Source: Ignavibacteriales bacterium
GTDB lineage: Bacteria > Bacteroidota > Ignavibacteria > Ignavibacteriales > Ignavibacteriaceae
Reading direction: 5' to 3'
Assembly (NCBI GenBank): GCA_016714125.1
Contig: JADJNX010000022.1
Span: 62,001-126,000, forward strand
DNA length: 64,000 nucleotides
Below the pieces are notes generated by a model. It ran no database searches, had not been told where the DNA came from, and saw only the letters and a program-made list of their open reading frames with translations. This document shows positions 30,027 through 38,680 of this stretch, piece after piece. The translations under genes and the position numbers were made by a program. Each line of letters opens with the position of its first letter. Position 1 is the first letter of the stretch.

Positions 30027-31841
30027 TTAGTTCCCTTCTTTTTTCGGTTTTCCTGCGGCAGGAGAAACTTCAAATGTGGGGAAATCAACACTTTCAACTT
30101 TGGAAGTTTCGGCATTGAGGAAATCGGTTACACTCACTTTTTCAAGTTTATGATTAGTCATGTATTCCTGAATCTCTTCTTCTCCCTTATCTTTGAAATA
30201 AGCGATAGAGCTCAGAACGATTTTTTTATTCTCTTTGTCGAAATCAATCACTTTAAGGCTAAGTTCCTGGTCATTAAGGAAGTGATTTCCAAGATTTTTC
30301 ACTTTGCCGGGTGAAAGCTGTGAGGTTGGAACAAAAGCATCAACGCCTTCTTCCAACTCAACAATCACACCTTTTTCGATCAATCTTGAAACTTTACCTT
30401 TGGTTTCGGTTCCGTTACCATAAAGTGTTTCGAATCTATCCCATGGATTATCATGAATCTGTTTGTGTCCAAGTGAGATTTTTCTCTGTTCGGTGTCAAC
30501 GGTAAGAACAACTACGTCAATTTTCTCACCTTTTTTGACAACTTCCCCTGGATGACGGATTTTTTTGGTCCATGAAAGATCACTGATATGAATAAGACCA
30601 TCAATACCCGGTTCAAGTTCAACAAACACACCAAATGTAGTGAGGTTTCTCACGATACCTGAATGTTTGCTGGCAACTGGATATTTAGCCATTAATTCAT
30701 GCCATGGATCTGGTTCAAGCTGTTTCATGCCCAAAGATATTTTCTTCTCTTCAGGATCGAGGCTGAGGATTACAGCTTCAATTACCTGTCCCATCGAAAC
30801 CATCTGTGAAGGATGTTTGATGTGCTGGGTCCAGCTCATTTCGGAATTGTGAATCAAACCTTCGATGCCTTTTTCGATTTCGATAAATGCACCATATTCG
30901 GTAAGAGATACAACGCGACCTGAGACTTTTTTGCCAATTTCATATTTGATAGCAATATTTTCCCATGGGTGTGGTAAAAGTTTTTTGAGACTGAGGGAGA
31001 TTCTTCTCTTCTCTTCATCAAAATCAGTTACAACCACTTTGATCTTCTCATCAAGTTTAACCACTTCGTTTGGATGGTTAATTCTACCCCAACTAAGGTC
31101 GGTGATATGAATAAGACCATCAACTCCGCCGAGATCAACAAATACACCAAAATCAGTGATTGCTTTAACAGTACCTTCAAGGATTTGTCCCTTATCAAGG
31201 CTGTGTAAAATTGCATGTCTCTGATCTGCAAGTTCTTCTTCAACAAGAACTTTGTGAGAAACTACAACATTCTCGGTTGGGATGTTAACTTTAACAACTT
31301 TAAAGTCCATCTCTCTACCAACAAATGCGTCAAAATCTCTAATTGGGCGAACATCGATTTGTGATCCGGGAAGGAATGCATCCATACCCATAAGATCAAC
31401 AACCATTCCACCTTTAATTCTACGGGTAATTTTACCCTGAATAACATCACCGCTGTCATGAGCTGCGAGTACTCTTTCCCAAACTCTGAGAAAGTCGGCT
31501 CTCTTTTTGCTGAGTACCAGGTTTCCTTCCTGATCTTCAACACTTTCAAGAACTACCTCAACTTCAGTTCCAACCTTAAGATCTGTCATTCCCTCAAATT
31601 CACTTATGGGAATCTGACCTTCGGATTTGAAACCAACGTCAACGATAACATAATCCGGCTGTATGCGGACTACTCTACCTTTGACCATCTCTTTCTCTTT
31701 GACGTTCCGAAAGGATTCGCCAAAAAGGGAGGCGAGTTCTGAAAATTCTTCTTGTGTGTATTCTTCGTCAAGGAAAAACTTCTTTGACTTGTTGAATAAG
31801 ACTTCAAAATCGTGTGCTGAAGTCTTGATTTCTTCGGACAT
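30027..31841 (-). CDS. rpsA: 30S ribosomal protein S1
   Basis: About 604 residues; translation initiation on structured or leadered mRNAs. Six S1 OB-fold repeats are visible, e.g. 'KGRVVRIQPDYVIVDVGFK', 'GTVKAITDFGVFVDLGG', 'GRVVSLTEYGAFIEIEKG' and 'GIVRNLTTFGVFVELEPG', with the linker 'GLIHISDLSW' recurring. I place the start at 31841 (MSEEIK) because GGAGG stands 5 bases before that ATG on the minus strand; an upstream in-frame start adding 15 residues is unlikely. It is last in cmk-ispH-rpsA, a common gene order, and followed by a strong terminator. Confidence 0.95.
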   Translation of the reverse strand: MSEEIKTSAHDFEVLFNKSKKFFLDEEYTQEEFSELASLFGESFRNVKEKEMVKGRVVRIQPDYVIVDVGFKSEGQIPISEFEGMTDLKVGTEVEVVLESVEDQEGNLVLSKKRADFLRVWERVLAAHDSGDVIQGKITRRIKGGMVVDLMGMDAFLPGSQIDVRPIRDFDAFVGREMDFKVVKVNIPTENVVVSHKVLVEEELADQRHAILHSLDKGQILEGTVKAITDFGVFVDLGGVDGLIHITDLSWGRINHPNEVVKLDEKIKVVVTDFDEEKRRISLSLKKLLPHPWENIAIKYEIGKKVSGRVVSLTEYGAFIEIEKGIEGLIHNSEMSWTQHIKHPSQMVSMGQVIEAVILSLDPEEKKISLGMKQLEPDPWHELMAKYPVASKHSGIVRNLTTFGVFVELEPGIDGLIHISDLSWTKKIRHPGEVVKKGEKIDVVVLTVDTEQRKISLGHKQIHDNPWDRFETLYGNGTETKGKVSRLIEKGVIVELEEGVDAFVPTSQLSPGKVKNLGNHFLNDQELSLKVIDFDKENKKIVLSSIAYFKDKGEEEIQEYMTNHKLEKVSVTDFLNAETSKVESVDFPTFEVSPAAGKPKKEGN

Positions 31842-31946
31842 TAATCCTCCAATGTACTGTTGGTGCCGTTCACGCAAAACTGCCAATTGGGCGAATGCGG
31901 CAAGGTATTTGTTAGTGTAACATGGTTATCTAACGGCAGTTATTTG

Positions 31947-32849
31947 TTAAAAACTGTATTGTTCAATTCCAAATTTCTCTTCAATAAGGCGTTTTACATC
32001 TTTCATCACCCAATGTGGTGTTGAAGTGGCGCCTGTAATTCCGACTGTAACAACTCCTTCGAACCAATTCCAGTCGATATCCTCTTTTGTCTCGGCAAAA
32101 TATGTTCTCGGATTTACATCATGACTGATGTGAAAAAGAACTTTTCCATTGCTGGATTTTTTGCCTGCTGTAAAAATTATAATATCATTTTCAGCAGCAA
32201 ATTGCTGAAGTTTTTTCTCTCTGCCTGAAACCTGACCGCATATAGTATCTTTTGCATGATACTGGACAGCTTCCTCTTCCATCGAGCCAATAACCAAAGT
32301 TTCAAGTTTTTGTTTTAAAGCTTCAGCTACTTCCTTAAATTCCTGTTTATCCATTGTCGTTTGTGAAAACAAAACTGTTGGTTTTGTAAAATCAACTGAG
32401 CCAAGTGCTTCGTCTTTGTTTAGAACAACGATGGAAGTATTCCCCGTAACTCCATTAATTCCAATCACTTCCGCGTGGTTTTTCTTCCCAAAAATGACCA
32501 CCTGGTATCCCTTGTCAACAAATTTCCTTACCCGCTCCTGAACTTTAATTACTATCGGACAGGTAGCGTCAACAAGTTCCACACCATATTTTGCAGCCAG
32601 TTTATAAGTGGATGGGGGTTCTCCGTGAGCTCTAATCAGAACTCGACTTCCCTTTTCAAGATGTGGTATGTCATCAACTGTTATGTTTGATAACCCTAAT
32701 TTGTTGAGTCTTTCCACTTCAAGAGTGTTATGGATAACATCTCCCAGACAATAAACTTTGGATTTATCTACTAACGAACCTTCTGCGATGTCAATTGTTC
32801 TAACAACACCCCAGCAGAAGCCGGCATTTTTATCAATCGTAACTTTCAT
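31947..32849 (-). CDS. ispH: 4-hydroxy-3-methylbut-2-enyl diphosphate reductase
   Basis: Last step of the MEP isoprenoid pathway (HMBPP to IPP and DMAPP), a [4Fe-4S] enzyme. The three cluster cysteines are present at C12 ('AGFCWGVVRTID'), C97 ('DATCPIV') and C204 ('DTICGQVSGR'), with substrate-pocket histidines in 'LGDVIHN', 'IRAHGEP' and 'KKNHAEVIG', and the 'SSNGKVL' loop where SSNT is usual. 300 residues, intact. It lies between cmk and rpsA on the same strand with short gaps. The MEP route supplies the side chain of the menaquinone made with menF/menD. Confidence 0.95.
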   Translation of the reverse strand: MKVTIDKNAGFCWGVVRTIDIAEGSLVDKSKVYCLGDVIHNTLEVERLNKLGLSNITVDDIPHLEKGSRVLIRAHGEPPSTYKLAAKYGVELVDATCPIVIKVQERVRKFVDKGYQVVIFGKKNHAEVIGINGVTGNTSIVVLNKDEALGSVDFTKPTVLFSQTTMDKQEFKEVAEALKQKLETLVIGSMEEEAVQYHAKDTICGQVSGREKKLQQFAAENDIIIFTAGKKSSNGKVLFHISHDVNPRTYFAETKEDIDWNWFEGVVTVGITGATSTPHWVMKDVKRLIEEKFGIEQYSF

Positions 32850-32879
32850 ATAATCACCATTTTTCTTAAGATAACCATA

Positions 32880-33560
32880 TTATTCGTCAGTATGTTCCTT
32901 TTTTCTTACAAGATCAACAATATAATCACATTGCTGTTCAAGTGTAAGGGATGTAGTATCAATTTCAATTGAATCATCTGTTTTTTCGAGAGGAGAAATT
33001 TCTCTTCCCGAATCGAGTCCGTCCCGCCGAATGATACTTTTCCTTACTTCCTCAAACGAAATATCTGAACCTGATTCTTTTAAGTCGGCATGTCGTCTTC
33101 GCGCTCTTTCATCAACATTTGCAGTAAAAAAGAATTTTAGATCGGCATCAGGAAAAACCACAGAACCGATATCTCTCCCCTCCATTACCACACCCCCCAA
33201 TTTCCCCATCTCCTGCTGCATTCGCACGAGTTCAGTTCTTACTTCGGGAATGCTGCTGATGAGAGAAACATTAAGATTAATCTCTTCAGTTCTGATTGCT
33301 TTTGAAATATCTTCATCATTCAGAAAAACAATATTACCGTCTTTTCCCGGCTTCAGGACAATTTTTGAGCCTGAAAGTAGTCTCAAAAGTTCTGTTTTAT
33401 TGTCAAGATTCCCGGTTCTTATCGCGAGTAGTGTAACCGCCCTGTACATAGCTCCTGTGTCTATGAATAAGTAGTCGAGTTTTCGGGCTACTCTCTTTGC
33501 AGTACTGCTTTTACCCGATCCTGCCGGACCATCTATAGCTATCGTAAACATTTTTTTCAT
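32880..33560 (-). CDS. cmk: Cytidylate kinase
   Basis: 226-residue (d)CMP kinase. P-loop 'GPAGSGKSSTAKR' at about residues 10-22, 'LFIDTGAMYRAVT' (CMP site), 'GRDIGSVVFPDADLKFFFTA' and the LID 'RRHADLKESG'. Intact and of standard length. First gene of cmk-ispH-rpsA. A repeat tract lies immediately upstream, so its promoter must be within or next to that tract; the bases just upstream of the ATG (33565-33600) are T/A rich, but I cannot fix a -10/-35. Confidence 0.95.
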   Translation of the reverse strand: MKKMFTIAIDGPAGSGKSSTAKRVARKLDYLFIDTGAMYRAVTLLAIRTGNLDNKTELLRLLSGSKIVLKPGKDGNIVFLNDEDISKAIRTEEINLNVSLISSIPEVRTELVRMQQEMGKLGGVVMEGRDIGSVVFPDADLKFFFTANVDERARRRHADLKESGSDISFEEVRKSIIRRDGLDSGREISPLEKTDDSIEIDTTSLTLEQQCDYIVDLVRKKEHTDE

Positions 33561-33631
33561 AGCTTGGAAATATACGGAATTTTTTGCTTTTAAACAAGAT
33601 TTTAGGCGGGTTTTAGGCGATTTTTAAATGG

Positions 33632-33853
33632 TTAACTGCAAAGATCGCAAAGGGCGCAAAGGGAATCTTGAAAACCACAGAGTTCACAGAGTTCACAGAG
33701 AAGATTTAACCGCAAAGACCGCAGAGAACGCAAAGCGAATCTTAAAAACCACAGAGCTCACAGAGCTCACAGAGAAGATTTAACAGCAAAGACCGCAGAG
33801 AACGCAAAGCGAATCTTAAAAACCACTGAGCTCACAGAGCTCACAGAGAAACT
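33632..33853 (+). repeat. Three tandem copies of a 74-base repeat
   Basis: Units begin at 33632, 33706 and 33780, period 74. Each has TTAAC-GCAAAG-ACCGCAGAGAACGCAAAG-CGAATCTTAAAAACCACAGAG, then two CTCACAGAG words. Copies 2 and 3 are almost identical; copy 1 is more diverged. The words belong to the CGCAAAG/CACAGAG class of dispersed bacterial intergenic repeats. A related stretch sits inside the GH9-deacetylase gene. Confidence 0.9.
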
Positions 33854-33867
33854 ATCGAATCACCCAT

Positions 33868-33949
33868 CCGTGGAAATCTGTGTTAATCAGTGATATCCGC
33901 GTAACTACCCCCCTCTGCGAAAATCCGCTTAATCTGCGTGTATCTGCGT
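33868..33949 (+). repeat. Degenerate ATCTGCG/ATCCGC word repeat overlapping a gene end
   Basis: A run of words of the CCGTGGAAATCTGTGTTAAT / AATCCGCTTAATCTGCG type. It follows the 74-base tandem units and runs into the 3' end of the minus-strand GT9 gene, providing its last codons and its stop. Confidence 0.7.
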
Positions 33950-34951
33950 CCCCTCCATAATCTTCATAATTGTATCTGCATCTATACCTCCTTCACCGGA
34001 GAAATCACATTTTTTGGGGTCACCGGGGCAGCGGGTTGCACAGTAGTTTTGAGTTGGGAGAATGAATTCCGCTTTGTTACCTACAGGTCCCCAGAGAGAA
34101 GGACGACAGGCAGGAAGTGGACAAAACAACGAAAGGGTCTCTACTTTTAGTGCGGCGGCAATGTGCATTGTGCCTGTTGAAGATGAAATGAGGAGGTCTA
34201 AAACTGAAAAATTTACTATCGACTCTCTTAAAGTTTTCCCTTTGTTGATTTGAATAACTCCCTCCGGGATATCAAATCCATCAGAAAGATCATTGTCCGT
34301 GATAACTACTTTTATTCCATCTTTTTCTGACAGCTGTTTACATAATTTTAGATATTCTGCAGGAGGCATGTTTGGGGCAGATCCACCACTGGTAATATGT
34401 ACACCAACAATCCTTTCACCTTCCGGAGCAATTTCACTTTTGATTCTAACTGCTTCGGCAGTTTCTGTCTCACTCAGAAATATCTCTGTGGCATCATCAT
34501 TAACTGTTCCACCTGCCTTGACAACAAAATCGAGACACCATGCAGCTTCACTTTTTTCTTGTTTTTCATCATGCCGGACGATCGATTTTGTCCCTGTAAT
34601 GAGGTGATACGGTTTCCTACTGGTTCCAAATCTCTTTTTTACACCTGCCATAAAAAATGCATATGCGAGAGTTTCGTTTGGAAGCAGCATTAAACCATCG
34701 GTGAATTGATACGGTTTAATCAGGGATGCAAGGCTTCTAATTGATTGTATTCCCCTGCTGAAATCATCCCAAACAAGAATGTTGTCCACATGAGGATTAT
34801 TCAGGAAAATATCCCGTGTATAACTTCTTACAAGCACAGAAACTTCGCAGCCGGGAAAACTCTTTTTAAGCTCCCGGGGAATGGGGGTTGCCAAAACGGT
34901 GTCGCCAATCCTGTCGATTCGCGCCACCAAAAATTTACGCTTGCCGGTCAT
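33929..34951 (-). CDS. Glycosyltransferase family 9 (heptosyltransferase-like)
   Basis: 340 residues, GT-B fold. N-terminal 'FLVARIDRIGDTVLATPIP' and 'VDNILVWDD' are typical of ADP-heptose:LPS heptosyltransferases. The C-terminal nucleotide-sugar region has 'GVHITSGGSAPNMPPAEYL' and 'LISSSTGTMHIAAAL' with the conserved Ser/Thr-Gly-x-x-H. A Cys-rich tail ('CATRCPGDPKKCDF') follows. It acts on the cytoplasmic face in lipopolysaccharide core or surface glycan assembly. The last eight residues ('EGTQIHAD') and the stop come from a dispersed repeat, so the original C-terminus may have been replaced. Divergent from the methyltransferase gene. Confidence 0.85.
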   Translation of the reverse strand: MTGKRKFLVARIDRIGDTVLATPIPRELKKSFPGCEVSVLVRSYTRDIFLNNPHVDNILVWDDFSRGIQSIRSLASLIKPYQFTDGLMLLPNETLAYAFFMAGVKKRFGTSRKPYHLITGTKSIVRHDEKQEKSEAAWCLDFVVKAGGTVNDDATEIFLSETETAEAVRIKSEIAPEGERIVGVHITSGGSAPNMPPAEYLKLCKQLSEKDGIKVVITDNDLSDGFDIPEGVIQINKGKTLRESIVNFSVLDLLISSSTGTMHIAAALKVETLSLFCPLPACRPSLWGPVGNKAEFILPTQNYCATRCPGDPKKCDFSGEGGIDADTIMKIMEGTQIHAD

Positions 34952-35013
34952 TTTCTGAAATTTGCATTATCTTTCTTTTTGAATTTTGAAATTTATGAAA
35001 AAATAACCTAATA

Positions 35014-35739
35014 ATGAGAAAAGCAGACTTTAATTACATCGAACATTACAAAAATGATGCTGAACAGTTTGATTATTTTGAAACAAGATCAGGCGCAACA
35101 GCTCACGATGAACGCAGAGTAAGAGAGTATATCATCTCTGAAATTGATGTAAAAAAGGGGAGAATTCTGGATGTTGGAGCAGGAAGTGCATGGGTGGCTG
35201 AATACTTCACAAAGCTTGATTTTGATGTTATTTCAATGGATATTAGTCTGATAAATCTCGAAAAAGCAAAATCCAGGGTTCCATCGGTTAACCACTCCTG
35301 TGTGAGTAGTGATGCATTTGCACTTCCTTACAAAGATGGTTCCTTTGAGGTTGTTATTGCAAGCGAAATAATTGAACATGTTTATGATCCTGAAGCCTTT
35401 GTCAAAGAACTTTCAAGAGTTCTTAAGACAGGTGGACAACTGATAATTACCACTCCATATAAAGAAAAACTTCAGTATTCCCTCTGCATTCACTGTAACA
35501 AACCCACTCCATTACATGCCCATATCCATTCGTTTGATGAAAAGGTCCTTACTTCTTTTTTCAGGGATATTGAGAAACAAAAACTCGAATGGGAGACATT
35601 TGGAAACAAGATCTTAATTTTTACAAGAACCTGGGTGATTTTAAGGTTTTTTCCCTTTATGATGTGGAAATTAAAAGATAAGGCTGCTAATTTTTTCTAT
35701 AATATCCCGGCGCACATCATGATTAAATTGACTCGATAG
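35014..35739 (+). CDS. SAM-dependent methyltransferase (type 11)
   Basis: 241-residue class I methyltransferase. Motif I 'GRILDVGAGSAWVAEYF', acidic post-I 'VISMDISLINLEKAK', motif II/III 'GSFEVVIASEIIEHVYDPEA' and 'LKTGGQLIITTPY' are clear. A distal hydrophobic/basic segment ('VILRFFPFMMWKLK') suggests membrane association, as in enzymes that act on lipid-linked substrates. It lies between glycosyltransferase genes on the other strand and ends one base from the convergent GT4 gene, so a role in surface glycan or quinone methylation is plausible but not shown. Confidence 0.85.
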   Translation: MRKADFNYIEHYKNDAEQFDYFETRSGATAHDERRVREYIISEIDVKKGRILDVGAGSAWVAEYFTKLDFDVISMDISLINLEKAKSRVPSVNHSCVSSDAFALPYKDGSFEVVIASEIIEHVYDPEAFVKELSRVLKTGGQLIITTPYKEKLQYSLCIHCNKPTPLHAHIHSFDEKVLTSFFRDIEKQKLEWETFGNKILIFTRTWVILRFFPFMMWKLKDKAANFFYNIPAHIMIKLTR

Positions 35740-35740
35740 T

Positions 35741-36865
35741 TTAAATAAAATGCCGCTTCACCAAAGCATATTCATTGTCCCAGTTTAACTTCTCGTGAGC
35801 GATCTTTGCATTTGCTTTTATCGTTTTTCTGAGCTCAGGATCCCGTAATAATTCTATTGTATCAACTATCTCTTCCTGTTTCTCCGGATCAACATACTTC
35901 CCTACCCCGTATTCATCAATTATCTGAACCATTTGTGGCAGATTGCTCGCCAAAACAGGAACTCCAACCGCTATATATTCAAAAAGCTTGTTCGGAAGAG
36001 CATAATAATAACTTCGACTAATGTTCTCAATCAAAACACACCCGATATCCGCAGATGCAGTGTAGGAAAGTAACTCACTTTGAGATATTGTTCCCGCAAA
36101 TTTGACTTTGTCATTCATCTGTAATTCAGAAACAAAATTCTCGAGTTCCGTCCGCAAATCTCCATCTCCAAGTATCACCAAACATACATTGTCCAGAATT
36201 GGAAGAAGTGAGATCAGTTTACCAAGCCCTCTCCCTTTCAGAATGACCCCTTGATAAAGAAGGATGAGCGAGTTTTCAGGAAATCCGTACAATTTGCGAA
36301 GGTCGATTTTTTCAATTGTCTTTACCGGTTTGGGAAGATTTCTTAACAGAATAAACTTTTCGAGGGTAATTCCATAATCTTCCATTAAAACTTCTGCATC
36401 CATCATACCTGTTACTATGATCTTATCACATTTCCCGATGAACAGTTCTTCAATTTTTGCAAGAAGCCACTGAACATTCACCTTGTTTTTTAACCCTGCC
36501 AAATATCTAAACAGTTCTCTCGAGTCATAGTAGAGTGGTTTTCCTCTAAATTCTGCGAAAAGTGCAAGAATTGGAAGATTATAAATATCAGAAGCAATAT
36601 ACAGATCATATTTATTGAAGATCAGCCTGTAGCAAACCGTAAAAAGGAATTTTAAATAGAAAAAAAGAGATGATTTCGATTTTTCCAGCCTGATTACAGG
36701 GATTTCACCGCCCTGTTTCCTCTCAACCCAATCAAAACTCAGGGTATCAACAAACAAACCTTCTGCTCTAAGGGAAGAACAAAGATTTACAGCTCTGGTG
36801 TCATAATTTATATTACCCAGAAACGAAATTAGTACCCGTTTTGGCGACTGGTTGTTAGAACTCAA
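35741..36865 (-). CDS. Glycosyltransferase family 4 (GT1-like)
   Basis: 374 residues with a GT-B layout. The N-terminal acceptor domain has 'NYDTRAVNLCSSLRAEG' and 'PLYYDSRELFRYLAG'. The C-terminal Glycos_transf_1 domain has 'LLYQGVILKGRGLGKLISLL', 'LVILGDGDLRTELENF', and the nucleotide-sugar EX7E region 'ALPNKLFEYIAVGVPVLASN'. Retaining sugar transferase, probably for extracellular or lipid-linked glycan. Starts 11 bases inside the end of the FemAB-like gene, so the two are one operon. Intact. Confidence 0.88.
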   Translation of the reverse strand: MSSNNQSPKRVLISFLGNINYDTRAVNLCSSLRAEGLFVDTLSFDWVERKQGGEIPVIRLEKSKSSLFFYLKFLFTVCYRLIFNKYDLYIASDIYNLPILALFAEFRGKPLYYDSRELFRYLAGLKNKVNVQWLLAKIEELFIGKCDKIIVTGMMDAEVLMEDYGITLEKFILLRNLPKPVKTIEKIDLRKLYGFPENSLILLYQGVILKGRGLGKLISLLPILDNVCLVILGDGDLRTELENFVSELQMNDKVKFAGTISQSELLSYTASADIGCVLIENISRSYYYALPNKLFEYIAVGVPVLASNLPQMVQIIDEYGVGKYVDPEKQEEIVDTIELLRDPELRKTIKANAKIAHEKLNWDNEYALVKRHFI

Positions 36866-37817
36866 TTTTCAGTGTATTCCTCATAACCGTACGAGCATCA
36901 AATTTTTCCTTAAATTCAATAAGATTCATACTCGGAGTCATCGGGTTTTGAGCTTTGGTATCTTGCGAAACGCCAATGTCAACATATTTGTAACCATTCT
37001 CTGTTGCCCACTTTACCACTTCATACATAACTCGCTGAATTGGTTTCATATATTCATATTCATATTTGAGCATGTTGTAAAAACAGAGGGTTACATTTTT
37101 ATTGCTGTTGAAAAGGAGTGAACCGGCAATTGGATTACCTTCATGATAAACCATAAAAAGTTTCATCATGTCAAGCATCAACTCGGCAATGCGATAAATA
37201 TCTGCCAGTGAATGAGTTGGTTTAACATCATGGCGTGCTTTATTTTCGATTAGAATTGGATAAAATTCGTCATATTTATCATTTATCTCAACATCCAACC
37301 AGTTTTCTTTAAGGGTTTTTCGGATGTTTCGTCTGGTTGTCGGGGCAAATTTATCAAGAATATCTTCCGCCGGATCAAGCTTGATACAGCTTGAGATGTA
37401 GTGCAAATCGTATTTAAATCCCCTCCAAAGCATTGCAAAATCGAGACTTTGATTACGGGTCCTCTCGTAAATGTCAGGAGCAGCAGTCAGCGAATAGCCC
37501 TTAAAACCCTCTTTTTTTCCAAAGTCTATCAACAGTTCAATCATATCCAAAGCTTCAGCGAAGCGGATATCATCAGTGACCAAAGAACCATAACTTGCAC
37601 CAATTGGTGATTCATACATTCCGTCAGGTTGTAGTCTTCCAGGAACCACCGCTTTTATGTTCCCTTTGTCCAAAATCATCAAGTGATTAAAAGAAAACTT
37701 ACCGGGAGTGTGGTAATCAAAAAATATTTGTTTGTGAAATATTGTCCCGTTGTTTGAATTCTCGACAAAATTATCCCATTTAGCTTTCCAATCGGGTGTA
37801 TATCTAACTATTTCCAT
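36855..37817 (-). CDS. FemAB/GNAT-fold acyltransferase-like protein
   Basis: 320 residues with the double-GNAT arrangement of FemAB-related proteins. The N-terminal part has 'NNGTIFHKQIFFDYH' and 'SPIGASYGSLV'; the C-terminal GNAT half has 'FMVYHEGNPIAGSLLFNSNK' and 'WATENGYKYVDIGVS', the acyl-donor region. Members add amino acids to peptidoglycan or acyl groups to surface glycans using charged tRNA or acyl-CoA. The overlap with a GT4 gene suggests modification of a surface polysaccharide. Donor and acceptor are unknown. Intact. Confidence 0.75.
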   Translation of the reverse strand: MEIVRYTPDWKAKWDNFVENSNNGTIFHKQIFFDYHTPGKFSFNHLMILDKGNIKAVVPGRLQPDGMYESPIGASYGSLVTDDIRFAEALDMIELLIDFGKKEGFKGYSLTAAPDIYERTRNQSLDFAMLWRGFKYDLHYISSCIKLDPAEDILDKFAPTTRRNIRKTLKENWLDVEINDKYDEFYPILIENKARHDVKPTHSLADIYRIAELMLDMMKLFMVYHEGNPIAGSLLFNSNKNVTLCFYNMLKYEYEYMKPIQRVMYEVVKWATENGYKYVDIGVSQDTKAQNPMTPSMNLIEFKEKFDARTVMRNTLKIEF

Positions 37818-37932
37818 TTTTACAAACGATTTATTTTCAAAACTTTAAAAATATGAAATTTTTGCTACAATCAGGGGGGTTCAGAACGGGTGAAGATTAC
37901 TTCAGGTGAATAAAGAGAGGATTATTTAAAAT

Positions 37933-37957
37933 AAAAAAGCCCCGGATAAACCAGGGC
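37933..37957 (-). terminator. Terminator of the CBM48 gene
   Basis: Stem GCCCCGG (37939-37945) with CCAGGGC (37951-37957), five-base loop, one G-U pair; on the minus strand it is followed by TTTTTT (37933-37938). It lies 25 bases after the minus-strand stop. Confidence 0.8.
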
Positions 37958-37981
37958 CGGATACATACGGGAGATCAATTA

Positions 37982-38299
37982 CTATTTTGTGAGATCCAGA
38001 AGACCGTTTTGTGAATCACCATAAGGTGTGTCAACAAATCCGTCAGCTTCAGTATCGTTCACCCAAACTTTTCCATCAAGTACATATCTGAATTGATAAA
38101 CTGATCCTGTTGGGATCTCAGCAACTAAAGAAAATGAACCGTCTTTTTTAAGTTTGCTCATCGGATGTGCTTCAGCATTCCAATTATTAAAATCGCCTAC
38201 AAGACTGGCTGCTTCAAATGTTTTGCCGGTTTCTTTAGGAATTCTAAAGGTTACTTTGCAAACTGGTTCACTCTTTAAAAACTGTTTTTTAACAGACAT
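37982..38299 (-). CDS. Stand-alone CBM48/isoamylase-N glycogen-binding domain protein
   Basis: 105 residues, a single early-set beta-sandwich as in CBM48 and the AMPK-beta glycogen-binding domain: 'KVTFRIPKE', 'AASLVGDFNNWN', 'MSKLKKDGSFSLVAEIPTGS' and 'YQFRYVLDGKVWVND'. The Trp in 'FNNWN' and the Tyr/Phe strand are the usual alpha-glucan contacts. No catalytic domain, no signal peptide, so cytoplasmic. It may target partners to glycogen or act as a small regulator; no glycogen gene is nearby. Own terminator, so monocistronic. Confidence 0.85.
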   Translation of the reverse strand: MSVKKQFLKSEPVCKVTFRIPKETGKTFEAASLVGDFNNWNAEAHPMSKLKKDGSFSLVAEIPTGSVYQFRYVLDGKVWVNDTEADGFVDTPYGDSQNGLLDLTK

Positions 38300-38387
38300 T
38301 AATACCTCAAAAACTGTGTGATAATTATTTCTTAAAATCTTTGATTCAAATTTAATCGTCTATATGCCTGAATGCAAGAAAAATCGA

Positions 38388-38530
38388 CCGTTCGGGCGTA
38401 CGACCGAGCTTTTTTGAGCTATTTTCACCTCTTATTTCTCCCGTTCGGGCGTACGACCGAGCTTATTTAAGGCAGATCAAGATGACAATCCCCCATTTTA
38501 GCCCTCCCGTTCGGGCGTACGACCGAGCTT
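38388..38530 (+). repeat. Three direct copies of a 24-base palindromic element
   Basis: Identical copies of CCGTTCGGGCGTACGACCGAGCTT at 38388-38411, 38441-38464 and 38507-38530. Spacers are 29 and 42 bases and unrelated to each other. The core TCGGGCGTACGACCGA is an imperfect palindrome centred on CGTACG. The copies are GC-rich in an AT-rich gap. Function unknown; see finding. Confidence 0.9.
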
Positions 38531-38543
38531 TTCTGGAACTTAG

Positions 38544-38573
38544 GTTCTAAAGTTCTCTAGTTCTAAAGTTCTC
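38544..38573 (+). repeat. Tandem 16-base word repeat
   Basis: Two copies of GTTCTAAAGTTCTC (38544-38557, 38560-38573), period 16, upstream of the permease gene. The gap 38300-38680 holds this, the palindromic repeats, and presumably the permease promoter, which I cannot place. Confidence 0.7.
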
Positions 38574-38680
38574 CAGTCTCTCAAGTATCTCAGGTTTCTA
38601 AACCCCAAAATAATCCCTCTTTAATTGGTCATTTTTGAGTAAATTTTGATTCTTGTTTTTTAATATTTTTCAGGACTTTA

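Noticed and set aside
30027..31886. Longer ribosomal protein S1 starting at 31886
   Set aside because: GGAGG lies 5 bases before the ATG at 31841, and the extra 15 residues do not look like an S1 N-terminus.
33632..33853. CRISPR-like tandem repeats
   Set aside because: The units are contiguous 74-mers without unique spacers; they belong to a dispersed word-repeat class.
38388..38530. Short CRISPR array
   Set aside because: Only three 24-base copies with unequal spacers (29 and 42 bases), a palindromic core, and no cas gene in the window.
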